Origin: Rhodococcus phenolicus | GTDB taxonomy: Bacteria; Actinomycetota; Actinomycetes; Mycobacteriales; Mycobacteriaceae | NCBI RefSeq assembly: GCF_001646785.1 | Contig: NZ_LRRH01000035.1 | Coordinates: 1-64,000 of the forward strand | DNA length: 64,000 bases | Direction of reading: 5' to 3' | Shown here: positions 40,193 to 49,023 of the stretch, piece by piece | Layout: the number at the start of each line of letters is the position of its first letter | How positions within the stretch are numbered: the first letter of the stretch is position 1 | Notes under the pieces: model-generated | Told to the model about the DNA's origin: nothing | The model's input: the letters and a program-made list of their open reading frames with translations, nothing else | The model's database searches: none | Translations under genes and position numbers: made by a program

Positions 40193-40254
40193 CCGGCCGG
40201 CCCATCCGGCGGTGCCGCGGGTCCGAACCACCGGTGAGACACCGGAGGATCGCC

Positions 40255-41835
40255 ATGGCCGAAACGCCGACCACCCCACCGCAGGCCACCCGGCCACCCG
40301 GGGCGCTCGCGCGCGCCGCGGCCGGCGTCGTCGCGGCCGGACTCGTCGTCGGGCTCGGTGAGCTGCTGGCCGCGGCGACCGTTCCGGCCGCGTCCCCGTT
40401 CTTCGCGGTCGGCGCGACGACCGTCGACCGGGCACCCGCCTGGGCGCGGGAGTTCGCGATCGGCACGTTCGGGACCGCCGACAAGGCGGCGTTGTTCGTC
40501 GGCATGTCGGTGCTCGTGGTGGCCTGCGCGATCGTGGCCGGTCTGATCGAACGTCCACGGAGGCCCTACGGTGGAGCCCTGCTCGCGGCGCTCGGGGCGG
40601 TCGGGGTGTACGCGGCGCTGCACCGCCCGGGAGCCGCCGCATCCGCCGCGGCCCCGACCGTGATCGCCGTCGTCGCCGGAATGTTGTTCCTGCAGTTCGC
40701 GATCCGGGTGCTGTGGACCCGGGAGGGAAGATCGTCGTCGCAGCCGGACATGGACCGTCGGCGTTTCCTCGCGGTTCTCGGCGCGGGCGTCGCGGTCGCG
40801 GTCGCCGCCGGTGCCGCCGGCCGGTACCTGGCGGACCGGCTGGCGCAGGTCCTCGAGGACCGCGGCCGGTTCCGGGTGCCGGCCGCCGCCGTCGCGGCGC
40901 CTGCCGTCCCACCCGGCGCCGACCTGACGACGGGACCGCGCGCCGTGCCCGGGGCCACCCCCTTCGTCACGGCGAACCGCGACTTCTACCGCATCGACAC
41001 CGCGCTGCAGGTTCCGCGCCTCACCACCGCGGACTGGCGCCTGCGCATCCACGGCATGGTGGATCGGGAAACGACACTGACCTGGGATGATCTCGCCGAG
41101 TTCGAGGTGGTCGAACGGCTGGTGACGTTGACCTGCGTGTCCAACCCGGTCGGCGGCGACCTCGCGGGCAACGCCCGCTGGACCGGTTATCGCACGGCCG
41201 ACATCCTCGACCGCGCCGGGGTCCGGACCGACGCCGACATGCTGCTGTCCACCAGCGTCGACGGATTCACGGTCGGAACACCGCTCGCGGTGCTGCGGGA
41301 CGGCCGCGACGCACTCCTCGCCGTCGCGATGAACGGCGAACCGCTCCCGCTCGAGCACGGCTATCCGGTACGCCAGGTGGTACCCGGGCTCTACGGTTAC
41401 GTGTCGGCGACGAAATGGGTCGTCGACTGGGAGCTCACCCGCTTCGACCGCGCGCAGGCGTACTGGACGCGGCGCGGCTGGGCGCCGCAGGGTCCGATCC
41501 GCACCGCGTCGCGGATCGACGTGCCGACCCCGTTCGCCCGGCTCGCGGCCGGGCCGGTCGTCGTGGCGGGCACCGCATGGGCACAGCACCGGGGGATCGG
41601 CCGCGTCGAGGTCCGAGTCGACGGAGGGTCGTGGCAGGAGGCGGAACCGGCCGACGAGTATTCGGTGGACACCTGGCGTCAGTGGCGGTGGGTGTGGGAT
41701 GTGAGCCCCGGCGACCACACACTCGAGGTCAGGGCCGTCGACGGCGACGGGACTGTGCAGGAAGAGCAGCGGCGTCCACCGGTACCGGACGGCGCCACCG
41801 GGCTGCACAGCTGCCCCGTCACGATCGTCGCGTGA
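40255..41835 (+). CDS. membrane-bound molybdopterin oxidoreductase (sulfite-oxidase type)
   Basis: Protein of 526 aa. Four N-terminal membrane helices (about 17-155) are followed at about 165 by a twin-arginine-like DRRRFLAVLGAGVAV segment and a fifth helix, then the SUOX catalytic domain: ANRDFYRIDTALQVPRL, and VTLTCVSNPVGGDLAGNARW with the Mo-ligand Cys, then a Mo-co dimerisation domain (VEVRVDGGSWQEAE) at the C-terminus. The catalytic part should be outside the membrane. It may reduce oxidised methionine or nitrate-like substrates, or oxidise sulfite. ATG 40255 follows GGAGGA. Confidence 0.9.
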   Translation: MAETPTTPPQATRPPGALARAAAGVVAAGLVVGLGELLAAATVPAASPFFAVGATTVDRAPAWAREFAIGTFGTADKAALFVGMSVLVVACAIVAGLIERPRRPYGGALLAALGAVGVYAALHRPGAAASAAAPTVIAVVAGMLFLQFAIRVLWTREGRSSSQPDMDRRRFLAVLGAGVAVAVAAGAAGRYLADRLAQVLEDRGRFRVPAAAVAAPAVPPGADLTTGPRAVPGATPFVTANRDFYRIDTALQVPRLTTADWRLRIHGMVDRETTLTWDDLAEFEVVERLVTLTCVSNPVGGDLAGNARWTGYRTADILDRAGVRTDADMLLSTSVDGFTVGTPLAVLRDGRDALLAVAMNGEPLPLEHGYPVRQVVPGLYGYVSATKWVVDWELTRFDRAQAYWTRRGWAPQGPIRTASRIDVPTPFARLAAGPVVVAGTAWAQHRGIGRVEVRVDGGSWQEAEPADEYSVDTWRQWRWVWDVSPGDHTLEVRAVDGDGTVQEEQRRPPVPDGATGLHSCPVTIVA

Positions 41836-41859
41836 CGGGGCCGGGCCGATCGAACCCCG

Positions 41860-42744
41860 TCAGTTGAACACGACGGTCTTGCGGCCGTGCACCAGCACCC
41901 GGTCCTCGAGATGCCAGCGCAGGCCCCGGGCCAGCACCAGCTTCTCCACGTCGCGCCCCTGACGCACCATGTCGCTGACCGTGTCGCCGTGACCGACCCG
42001 GATCACGTCCTGCTCGATGATCGGGCCGGCGTCGAGCTCGGCGGTGACGTAGTGGCAGGTCGCGCCGATCAGCTTCACGCCGCGCGTGAACGCCTGATGG
42101 TAGGGGCGGGCACCGATGAACGATGGCAGGAAGCTGTGATGGATGTTGATGGCGCGCCCGGCCCAGTGTTCGCACAACGTGGACGGCAGCACCTGCATGA
42201 ACCGGGCGAGCACCACCGCGTGCGGATCGTGCACGTCGACGAGTTTGCGCACCTGCTCGAATGCCGGGCCGCGCTCGGCGGGATCCTTCGGGAACGACAC
42301 GTAGTGGTAGTCGATGCCGTGCCGCCGCGCGACCGTCTCGAGCTCCGGATGATTTCCGACGACCGCGCAGATCTCGGCCTTGAGTTCCCCCGCCGCGACG
42401 CGTCCGAGGATGTCGTGCAGGCAGTGCGCCTCCTTGCTCACCAGCAGCACGACCCGCTTGGTTTCGCCCGTGTCCGACAGCGTCCACTCGGTCTCCGGGC
42501 CGATCTCCCCGGCGACGACCGCGAACTTCTCCCGCAGCTCCTCGATCCCGAACGGGATGGACGACGCCCGCACCGCCTGCCGCGTGAAGAACCAGCCACT
42601 GTCCTGGTCGGCGTGGTAGGCGGCCTCGACGATGGAGCCGCCAACCTCGGCGAGGAAGGTGGCGATCCGGGCCACGATGCCGGTGGTGTCCGGGCAGCCG
42701 AGGGTCAGGACGTAACGACGGTCGTCGGTGGAAGCAGCGGTCAT
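41860..42744 (-). CDS. purU: formyltetrahydrofolate deformylase PurU
   Basis: Protein of 294 aa that hydrolyses 10-formyl-THF to THF and formate, keeping one-carbon units in balance. N-terminal ACT domain (about 10-90: YVLTLGCPDTTGIVARIATFL) and a C-terminal formyltransferase-like domain with AINIHHSFLPSFIGARPY and ATCHYVTAELDAGPIIEQ containing the catalytic His and Asp. Length is normal for the family. It converges on the molybdopterin gene, and a methyltransferase precedes it on the same strand. Confidence 0.95.
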   Translation of the reverse strand: MTAASTDDRRYVLTLGCPDTTGIVARIATFLAEVGGSIVEAAYHADQDSGWFFTRQAVRASSIPFGIEELREKFAVVAGEIGPETEWTLSDTGETKRVVLLVSKEAHCLHDILGRVAAGELKAEICAVVGNHPELETVARRHGIDYHYVSFPKDPAERGPAFEQVRKLVDVHDPHAVVLARFMQVLPSTLCEHWAGRAINIHHSFLPSFIGARPYHQAFTRGVKLIGATCHYVTAELDAGPIIEQDVIRVGHGDTVSDMVRQGRDVEKLVLARGLRWHLEDRVLVHGRKTVVFN

Positions 42745-42779
42745 ACCGCCGATTGTCTCAGGTGGGTTCGGTGCGCCGG

Positions 42780-43631
42780 TCAGACGGTTGCCGGGGGACG
42801 CCGCACGGTCGCGGTGCCGACCAGGGTGGTCGCGTCGATCGTGTGCAGGCCGCGCTCGGTGACCTCGGTCAGCAGGTCGCGTCGCACCGCATCGACCACG
42901 GGCTCGTCCAATCCGGCGAGGGCGCCGCGCAAACCGGTTCCCACGACCAGGTTCCAGCACAGTTCGTCGGTGGCGGGCAGCAGGTTCGACATCACGTCCA
43001 CCTCGACCGAGTGACATCCCGCGCCGGCGAGCCACGCCCCGAGTGTTTCCGGAGTGTCGATGCGGTGCAGCGGTGTACGGTCGCGCAGCGACAGCCGGTC
43101 GGCGACCTCGGGGGAGTACCGGGCGGCGACGTCGAACACCAGCGCCGTGAACTCGGCCATCGCACCGGACCGCCACACAGTCACCCCGACCCGGCCGCCG
43201 TGCCGGACCAGCCCGACGAGACGGGCGAAGCTCGCGTCCATGTGCGGCAGGAAGAACACCCCGTAGGAGACGGCGAGCGCGTCGTATCCGGCCTCCGGAA
43301 CCGACGACGGCGGCTCCCACACGGTGGCATCGGCGCACACGAAGTCGATGTTCTGCAGGGCGCGGTCCTCGGCGGTCAACCGGCCGAGCTCGAGCAGATC
43401 CGCGGCGACGTCGACGGCATGTACCCGACCGGCCGGTCCGACCGCCGCGGCGGCCGGCAATGCGGACGATCCGGCGCCGCAGCACACGTCGAGGACGGTG
43501 TCACCCGGGTGCAGGCCGAGCGCGAAGACGAGCGACTGCCCGGCCGGCCCCCACACGGTCGCGGTGAGCCGGTCGAACCGGCCGCTCGCGTCGTCGAACG
43601 TGCGGGCCACCTGGTCGATCGGATCTGCCAT
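42780..43631 (-). CDS. class I SAM-dependent methyltransferase
   Basis: Protein of 283 aa with SAM-binding motif [19 protein letters not shown], motif [16 protein letters not shown], and motif IV-like [16 protein letters not shown]. It resembles UbiE/Coq5-like or small-molecule methyltransferases of actinobacteria; substrate unknown. ATG 43631 is chosen. It is 36 bases upstream of purU on the same strand, so they may share a transcript. Confidence 0.85.
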   Translation of the reverse strand: MADPIDQVARTFDDASGRFDRLTATVWGPAGQSLVFALGLHPGDTVLDVCCGAGSSALPAAAAVGPAGRVHAVDVAADLLELGRLTAEDRALQNIDFVCADATVWEPPSSVPEAGYDALAVSYGVFFLPHMDASFARLVGLVRHGGRVGVTVWRSGAMAEFTALVFDVAARYSPEVADRLSLRDRTPLHRIDTPETLGAWLAGAGCHSVEVDVMSNLLPATDELCWNLVVGTGLRGALAGLDEPVVDAVRRDLLTEVTERGLHTIDATTLVGTATVRRPPATV

Positions 43632-43813
43632 GTGCGGAGACGCTAGCCGATCACGCGGAACGGTGGGGCCCAGCGGAACGGGCCCGTCGTGCCGGGGCGA
43701 CGGGTGGTCGGCGCGCGGGCCCGGGAGTGCGGTGCCCACTCCGCGCATCGGGGGCGACGCCCGGGCCGCGCGGGCGGCGGGAACGGGGTGCGGTGGTGTG
43801 GGAGGCTGGCGGC

Positions 43814-44479
43814 ATGCCGGACACCGCTCACACCCGCGCCCAGGTCGCCGCGATGATCGACCACACCCTGCTCAAGCCGGAGGCGTCCTCCGCCGACGTG
43901 CGCGCGCTCGTCGCCGAGGCCGTCGACCTCGGGGTGTACGCGGTGTGCGTATCACCGTCGATGCTGCCGCTGCGCACCGAGGGCGTCACGGTCGCGACCG
44001 TCGTGGGATTCCCGTCCGGCAAACATCATTCGCTGGTCAAGGGTGCCGAGGCGCGGCTCGCCGTCGAGCAGGGTGCCCGCGAGGTGGACATGGTCATCGA
44101 CATCGGCGCGGCGGTCGCCGGGGACTGGAACGCGGTGCTCGCCGACATCCTCACCGTCCGCGAGGCGATCGGTTTCGACCCCGTGCTCAAGGTGATCATC
44201 GAATCCGCGGTGCTGTCCGACGGCGCCATCGTCGAAGCGTGCCGCGCCGCCGAGCGCGCCGGTGCCGACCTCGTGAAGACCTCCACCGGGTTCCATCCGG
44301 CCGGCGGTGCGTCGGCGCACGCGGTGCGCCTGATGGCCGAGACCGTGGGTGGCCGGCTCGGGGTCAAGGCCAGCGGCGGCATCCGCACGGCCGAGGCGGC
44401 GCTGGAGATGATCGACGCCGGCGCCACCCGGCTCGGCCTGTCGTCGTCGCGGGCCGTGCTCGACGGCCTTCCGGACTGA
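43814..44479 (+). CDS. deoC: deoxyribose-phosphate aldolase DeoC
   Basis: Protein of 221 aa of the class I aldolase TIM-barrel, cleaving deoxyribose 5-phosphate to glyceraldehyde 3-phosphate and acetaldehyde. [39 protein letters not shown] and the Schiff-base Lys motif [14 protein letters not shown], then VKASGGIRT are all intact. It occupies the Rv0478 position. ATG 43814 is chosen; no strong Shine-Dalgarno is visible. Confidence 0.96.
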   Translation: MPDTAHTRAQVAAMIDHTLLKPEASSADVRALVAEAVDLGVYAVCVSPSMLPLRTEGVTVATVVGFPSGKHHSLVKGAEARLAVEQGAREVDMVIDIGAAVAGDWNAVLADILTVREAIGFDPVLKVIIESAVLSDGAIVEACRAAERAGADLVKTSTGFHPAGGASAHAVRLMAETVGGRLGVKASGGIRTAEAALEMIDAGATRLGLSSSRAVLDGLPD

Positions 44480-44491
44480 GCACGCGGCTTC

Positions 44492-45238
44492 TCAGATCAG
44501 GCTGCAGCCCTGCTGCGGCTGCTGGCCCTGACCTTCCTGCGGGCGCGGCATCGTGAAGCTGCCGCCCTCGAGGGTGAGGTTCACCCCGTTGTCGTCGACG
44601 GCCACCTCGGTGGCCTGCATGCCGAGCGGATACTGCTGCAGACCGGTCGCGAGGATCTGCACGACCCCGTCCACGAGGGCCGTGGGCAACCCGAAGCCCA
44701 GGACGGACGCGTCGACGGTCTCGACCGCGACGACACCGTCCTGCACGACCGGGCGCACGGTGAACTCGGCGAGACCCTCGCCGCCGACGGTGAACCGCAA
44801 GGTTCCCGCGGACGCGTCGGGGGTGACGGCCGTGACGAGGGAGCCCAGGCTCTGTTCCTGGACGGTCGCGAGGATGCCGCTGGCGGGCCACACGACCTCG
44901 GCCCGCGAGCTGCCGATCGTTCCGGTGCTGTCGGCCGTCGCGTTCAGATCGACGTCCTTCGCGACGGCGTGGACGGTCATCTCCTTCGCCGGACCGAAGG
45001 CGGTGTCGTCGCTGTCGAGCGTCACCGACGGCACCTTCTTGTCGATCAGCTGCAGCAGCACGGGTTTCCAGCTGAGATCGACGTCGACGCCGGTTCCCAG
45101 TTCGGATTCGAGCGATTGCGCAAGGCACGTCGTCGCCCGGTTGCGGACGTAGACCTCGGCGCCGACGAGCACCGCGACGAGCGCGACGACGACCACGGCG
45201 GCGACGGTGGCGAGGGTGGAGCGCTTCGAGTTCGTCAT
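44492..45238 (-). CDS. LmeA-like phospholipid-binding protein, DUF2993 (Rv0479c position)
   Basis: Protein of 248 aa with one N-terminal membrane anchor (residues 9-30, LATVAAVVVVALVAVLVGAEV) and a secreted DUF2993 domain: ARNRATTC-like start, ELGTGVDVDLSWKPVLLQLI, VTLDSDDTAFG and VRPVVQDGVVAVET. Related LmeA takes part in lipoarabinomannan mannan elongation in the periplasm. The C-terminus is Gln-rich and ends with CSLI. ATG 45238 is chosen. It converges on deoC with a 12-base gap. Confidence 0.85.
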   Translation of the reverse strand: MTNSKRSTLATVAAVVVVALVAVLVGAEVYVRNRATTCLAQSLESELGTGVDVDLSWKPVLLQLIDKKVPSVTLDSDDTAFGPAKEMTVHAVAKDVDLNATADSTGTIGSSRAEVVWPASGILATVQEQSLGSLVTAVTPDASAGTLRFTVGGEGLAEFTVRPVVQDGVVAVETVDASVLGFGLPTALVDGVVQILATGLQQYPLGMQATEVAVDDNGVNLTLEGGSFTMPRPQEGQGQQPQQGCSLI

Positions 45239-45342
45239 GATGCCGATTGTTTCCGACAACTCTGAGGATCTTCTGAGCCGCGCGCGGCAACCCGCCGCAC
45301 GAAACTGTGAGCTGGGCCACAATTGTTCGGTACTGTGGCGGC

Positions 45343-45960
45343 ATGACGAGTTGGACGGGTTCTGGGTACGGGGCCTCCGGGCGGGCCGACGCGGACGAAG
45401 CGCTCCGCCGACTCGCACTGACGCAGGCCGGATTCTTCACCGCCAGACAGGCGATCGGGCACGGCATCGACGCGGACGCTTTCGTCACGCGCATCGATGC
45501 GGGGCTGTGGATGCGCGTCGAGAACGAACTGTTCCGGCTCGCCGAGAGCCCCCGCACGAAGTTCGACGAGTTCGCGCAGTGGTGCGCCTGGTACGAGGGC
45601 GCCGCGGTCGTCTCACACCAGAGCGCCGCGGAACTGCACGCGATGGGTCACCTGCAGCCGAGGTTCCTGCACCTGTCGACGCTCGATCAGCGCACCGTGC
45701 CGAGCAATCGGCTCGCACTGCATCACCGGGCGCTGGCGAACGAGGATTGTGAGATGGTCGGCTGTTTCCGGGTGACCACACCCGCGCGCACCGCCGTCGA
45801 CCTCGCCGCGGGCGGCGTGTCCCAGGAAGTGCTCGACGAACTCGTCGGCGACGCCATCGCGATCGGCCGGGTCGACTCCGACCAGCTGCACGCCGCGGTG
45901 GCGAATCAGCCTGCTGCGGTCGCCGACCGCATCGAGCTCGCGCTGCTCGCTGCCGGTTGA
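45343..45960 (+). CDS. AbiEi-like antitoxin-domain protein (orphan)
   Basis: Protein of 205 aa. The N-terminal winged-helix pattern (ALTQAGFFTARQAIGHG, VTRIDAGLWMRVENELFRLAES) matches the AbiEi_4 domain of type IV antitoxins, and the middle part (VSHQSAAELHAMGHLQP, RVTTPARTAVDLAAGG) is typical of the actinobacterial members. No AbiEii nucleotidyltransferase toxin gene adjoins it, so it may be a stand-alone regulator. ATG 45343 lies six bases after TACTGT, so it is probably leaderless. Confidence 0.75.
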   Translation: MTSWTGSGYGASGRADADEALRRLALTQAGFFTARQAIGHGIDADAFVTRIDAGLWMRVENELFRLAESPRTKFDEFAQWCAWYEGAAVVSHQSAAELHAMGHLQPRFLHLSTLDQRTVPSNRLALHHRALANEDCEMVGCFRVTTPARTAVDLAAGGVSQEVLDELVGDAIAIGRVDSDQLHAAVANQPAAVADRIELALLAAG

Positions 45961-45988
45961 GCGGTGACACACCGGCGCGAGGCGCACC

Positions 45989-46765
45989 CTATGCCGGGGC
46001 GACCGCGTCCCACGGCACCGTCAGCACGCAGTCGCGCAGACGCCGACGCTGAGGGGCGATCGGAACCCCTTGTGCACGTAGCAGATCCAGTGTGGCCCGC
46101 CATCGGATGCGGGGTCCGAACGCGGCGTGCGGGGCCGCGGTCGCCCACGCCCGGTCCGCGGCCTGCAGCAGATCGTGGATCCGCTCACCGGGAACGTTGC
46201 GGTGGATCAGGGCCTTCGGCAATCGCTCCGCCAGATCGGACGGCGTCTCGATGTGGAACGGACTCCACGCCAGCGTCAGGCTGCGCGGACCGTCCCGGTC
46301 CAGCAGCACCCACGCGCAGCGCCGGCCCAGCTCGTCGCACGTGCCGTCGACGAGCAGACCGCCCGGCGCCAACCCCGACCGCAGCCGCTCCCACACGGGT
46401 GCGACCGCGTCCTCCGGGTACTGCCGCAGCACGTTGAACGCGCGGACCAGCACCGGTCGCAGCCCGGCCAGCTCGAAACCACCCCGCGCGAAGCGGACTC
46501 CGTCGCGGCCCGGAACCACCCGCTCCGGATCGATCTCGAGACCGACCATCCGCAGGTCGGGACGCACGGTGCGCAGACGCGACGCCAGTTCCAGCGTGGT
46601 CACCGGCATCGCCCCGTAGCCGAGATCGACGACCAGCGGATCCGGCGCGGAGCGCAACAGCCGGACGATGTCGGGATGGTGCACGGCCCAGCGGTCGCTG
46701 CGGCGCAGGCGGTTGATGCCGGTGGTGCCGCGGGTGACGACACCTTCCGGACGTGGGGCTCGCAC
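45989..46765 (-). CDS. SAM-dependent methyltransferase-like protein
   Basis: Protein of 258 aa. A SAM-binding region is suggested by LVVDLGYGAMPVTTLELASRL followed by RMVGLEIDPERV, and the later SGLAPGGLLVDGTCDELG fits the usual fifth strand. Substrate is unknown. GTG 46765 is chosen. It ends a three-gene minus-strand run with two DUF2505 genes, 13 bases after the nearer one. Confidence 0.75.
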   Translation of the reverse strand: MRAPRPEGVVTRGTTGINRLRRSDRWAVHHPDIVRLLRSAPDPLVVDLGYGAMPVTTLELASRLRTVRPDLRMVGLEIDPERVVPGRDGVRFARGGFELAGLRPVLVRAFNVLRQYPEDAVAPVWERLRSGLAPGGLLVDGTCDELGRRCAWVLLDRDGPRSLTLAWSPFHIETPSDLAERLPKALIHRNVPGERIHDLLQAADRAWATAAPHAAFGPRIRWRATLDLLRAQGVPIAPQRRRLRDCVLTVPWDAVAPA

Positions 46766-46778
46766 GATCGGGACCGGC

Positions 46779-47279
46779 CTACTGCCGGGCCAGCCAGTCG
46801 GCCGTGATCTCCGCTTCGGTGCGGAACAGCTCGACGAGGTTCTGCAGCATCAGCTCTTCGAGCTTGCCGCCGACGAACGGCAGATGCACCTTCGCCTCCG
46901 ACGTGGTGCGCAGCGTGCACCCCCCGTCACCGGCGAACAGTTCCATGGTGCCGGTGAGGCTGCCCGGACCGGCCGGGATCGACGCCTCGTAACGGCCGGT
47001 CGCCTTCCCGTCGAATGCGCTGTAGGACTCCGTTCGGGTGATGACCATGTCCTTCTTCATCACCGTCTGCGCGATCTCCGGCAGCTCCGAGCGGGGCAGG
47101 ATGTGGTGCAGCACCAGCGCGATACCGGAGTCCGACACCTCGAACGATTCGACGTGGTTCTGCGAATACTTGCGCATCTCCACCATCCGGGCCTCCCAGT
47201 GGGCCGGGTCGCGCAGCGCCGCGTACACCCGCTCCGCCGGATACGGATAGCGGGCGGAATAGTCCATGCGCCGTGCCAT
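46779..47279 (-). CDS. DUF2505 START-like protein (first copy)
   Basis: Protein of 166 aa of DUF2505, a SRPBCC/START-like fold likely to bind a lipid or other hydrophobic molecule. Landmarks: YPYPAERVYAALRDPAHWEAR, ALVLHHILPRSELPEIAQ and HLPFVGGKLEELMLQNLVEL. It is about 40% identical by eye in layout to the next gene, so a tandem duplication. It lies at the Rv0481c position, where M. tuberculosis has a single copy. Confidence 0.85.
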   Translation of the reverse strand: MARRMDYSARYPYPAERVYAALRDPAHWEARMVEMRKYSQNHVESFEVSDSGIALVLHHILPRSELPEIAQTVMKKDMVITRTESYSAFDGKATGRYEASIPAGPGSLTGTMELFAGDGGCTLRTTSEAKVHLPFVGGKLEELMLQNLVELFRTEAEITADWLARQ

Positions 47280-47321
47280 AGCGGGCCAGGCTACCGGCTC
47301 GCCTCGATCACGCGGAAATCC

Positions 47322-47828
47322 TCAGGAGTCGGATCGGCCCAGCCAGCCGGCCGTGAACTCCTGCTCGGCGTCGAACAGTTCGACGAGCTGTTCGACGATC
47401 AGGCCCTCGATCTTCCCGCCCAGGAACGGGATCTTCACCTCGACCTCACCGTCGATCTCGACGACCGTCCCGGTGCGTCCCGGGGCGAGCGTGAAGGTGC
47501 CTTCGACCTTGCCCGGCATCCCGTCGACCCCGGCGGAGAACCGGCCGTGCGCGCGGTCGCCGACGAGCGGTTCCCACGATTCGTGGCGGTGGATGACCAG
47601 ATCGCCGGGGCGGATGTTGGTGACCACGCTCGGCAGGTGCTCGGCGGCGATGGCCTGCTTCATGTGCAGATCGATCGTTCCGGCGCCGGTCGTCGCGTTC
47701 TCGACGGCGGCGCCGGGACCGCCGACCCGCGCCAGGCGCTCACGCCAGTACTCGGGGTCGACGAGCGCAGCGTGCACCGTCGCCGCAGGGAACTCGTAGT
47801 GGGCGGAATGGTCGATAGGGGTACCCAT
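47322..47828 (-). CDS. DUF2505 START-like protein (second copy)
   Basis: Protein of 168 aa, paralogue of the previous gene: YEFPAATVHAALVDPEYWRER, AEHLPSVVTNIRPGDLVIH and KIPFLGGKIEGLIVEQLVELF align with its landmarks. It starts 24 bases from the murB start on the other strand, with the two -10 elements overlapping. Function unknown. Confidence 0.85.
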   Translation of the reverse strand: MGTPIDHSAHYEFPAATVHAALVDPEYWRERLARVGGPGAAVENATTGAGTIDLHMKQAIAAEHLPSVVTNIRPGDLVIHRHESWEPLVGDRAHGRFSAGVDGMPGKVEGTFTLAPGRTGTVVEIDGEVEVKIPFLGGKIEGLIVEQLVELFDAEQEFTAGWLGRSDS

Positions 47829-47836
47829 GGACCGTC

Positions 47837-47846
47837 ACGCTACCGT
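47837..47846. promoter_or_regulatory. overlapping divergent -10 elements of DUF2505 and murB
   Basis: ACGCTACCGT contains TACCGT (plus strand, 47841-47846, six bases before GTG 47853) and TAGCGT (minus strand, 47842-47837, eight bases before ATG 47828). Both transcripts would be leaderless or nearly so, and the two promoters cannot be occupied together. Confidence 0.5.
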
Positions 47847-47852
47847 TTGCGG

Positions 47853-48947
47853 GTGCCCGATCCACGTATGACGTCCCGGCTCGCCGACGCGGGAGCCACG
47901 GTTTCCGAGCAGGTGCCGCTGTCGACCCTGACGACGTTGCGGCTCGGCGGACCCGCCCGCATCCTCGCCGAATGCGCCACCACCGACGTGCTCGTCGACG
48001 TCGTGCGGCTGCTCGACACCGAGAACGTGCCGACGCTGATCGTGGCCGGCGGCTCCAACCTCGTCGTCGGTGACGCCGGGTTCGACGGGGTCGTCGTGAA
48101 GGTCACGACCACCGCTGTCGAACTGGGCACCGATCGGGTGCGCGCCGAGGCCGGTGCGGTGTGGGACGACGTCGTCGAGAAGACCGTCGCCGCCGGGTTC
48201 GGCGGCCTCGAGGCACTGTCCGGGATACCCGGATCCGCCGGCGCGACCCCCGTGCAGAACGTCGGGGCGTACGGCGTCGAGGTCGGTTCGGTGCTGCGCC
48301 GGGTGCGGCTGCTCGACCGCCGCACCGGTGACGTGCGCTGGGTGGGCCCGGAGGATCTGGGGCTCGGATACCGGACGAGCGTGCTCAAGCATTCCGACGC
48401 GGCGCTTGTCGTCGACATCGAACTCGAGGTGCGTCCCGACGGTTCGAGTGCGCCGCTCGGCTACCGGGAACTCGCGACGGCGCTCGGTGCGGGGGAGGGC
48501 GAACGACGACCGGCCGCGGAGGTCCGCGAACAGGTGCTGACGCTGCGCCGCGGCAAGGGCATGGTTCTCGACGCCGCCGACCACGACACGTGGAGCGCCG
48601 GGTCCTTCTTCACCAACCCGGTCGTGCCCGACGACGCCCTGCCCGCGGTGCTCGCCGCGGTCGCCGCTCGGGTCGGCACCGAGGTGCGGGTGCCCCGGTT
48701 CCCTGCGGACGGCGGCACCAAACTGTCCGCCGGGTGGCTCATCGAACGGGCCGGATTCGGCAAGGGCTTCCCGTCGGAGGACGCCCCGGCGCGGTTGTCG
48801 ACGAAGCACACCCTCGCCCTGACCAACCGCGGCCACGCGTCCACCGCGGACCTGGTGGCCCTCGCCCGGCAGGTCCGGGACGGCGTGCAGGAGGCGTTCG
48901 GGGTGCGGCTCGAACCGGAACCGGTGCCGGTCGGCTGCCGGATCTGA
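47853..48947 (+). CDS. murB: UDP-N-acetylmuramate dehydrogenase MurB
   Basis: Flavoenzyme of 364 aa reducing UDP-GlcNAc-enolpyruvate to UDP-MurNAc in peptidoglycan synthesis. FAD-binding: [48 protein letters not shown]. Catalytic region: [12 protein letters not shown] with the proton-donor Ser, then [14 protein letters not shown]. It is a long type I-like MurB as in mycobacteria (Rv0482). GTG 47853 is preferred since it lies six bases after TACCGT; ATG 47868 is the alternative and would remove five residues. Confidence 0.94.
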   Translation: MPDPRMTSRLADAGATVSEQVPLSTLTTLRLGGPARILAECATTDVLVDVVRLLDTENVPTLIVAGGSNLVVGDAGFDGVVVKVTTTAVELGTDRVRAEAGAVWDDVVEKTVAAGFGGLEALSGIPGSAGATPVQNVGAYGVEVGSVLRRVRLLDRRTGDVRWVGPEDLGLGYRTSVLKHSDAALVVDIELEVRPDGSSAPLGYRELATALGAGEGERRPAAEVREQVLTLRRGKGMVLDAADHDTWSAGSFFTNPVVPDDALPAVLAAVAARVGTEVRVPRFPADGGTKLSAGWLIERAGFGKGFPSEDAPARLSTKHTLALTNRGHASTADLVALARQVRDGVQEAFGVRLEPEPVPVGCRI

Positions 48948-49023
48948 GCCGCCCGCCGAACCCGCCGGGGACGCGGACCACCGAGAGCTGGGCCACACCG
49001 AACGCGCGCGTACCGTGAAAAGG

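Noticed and set aside
41369-41376. GGTACCCGGG inside the molybdoenzyme gene as a SigF -10.
   Set aside because: It is within coding sequence with no -35 and no gene start nearby.
47815-47822. GGGTACCC near the DUF2505 start.
   Set aside because: It encodes codons 2-4 of the DUF2505 gene and has no spaced -35; coincidence.
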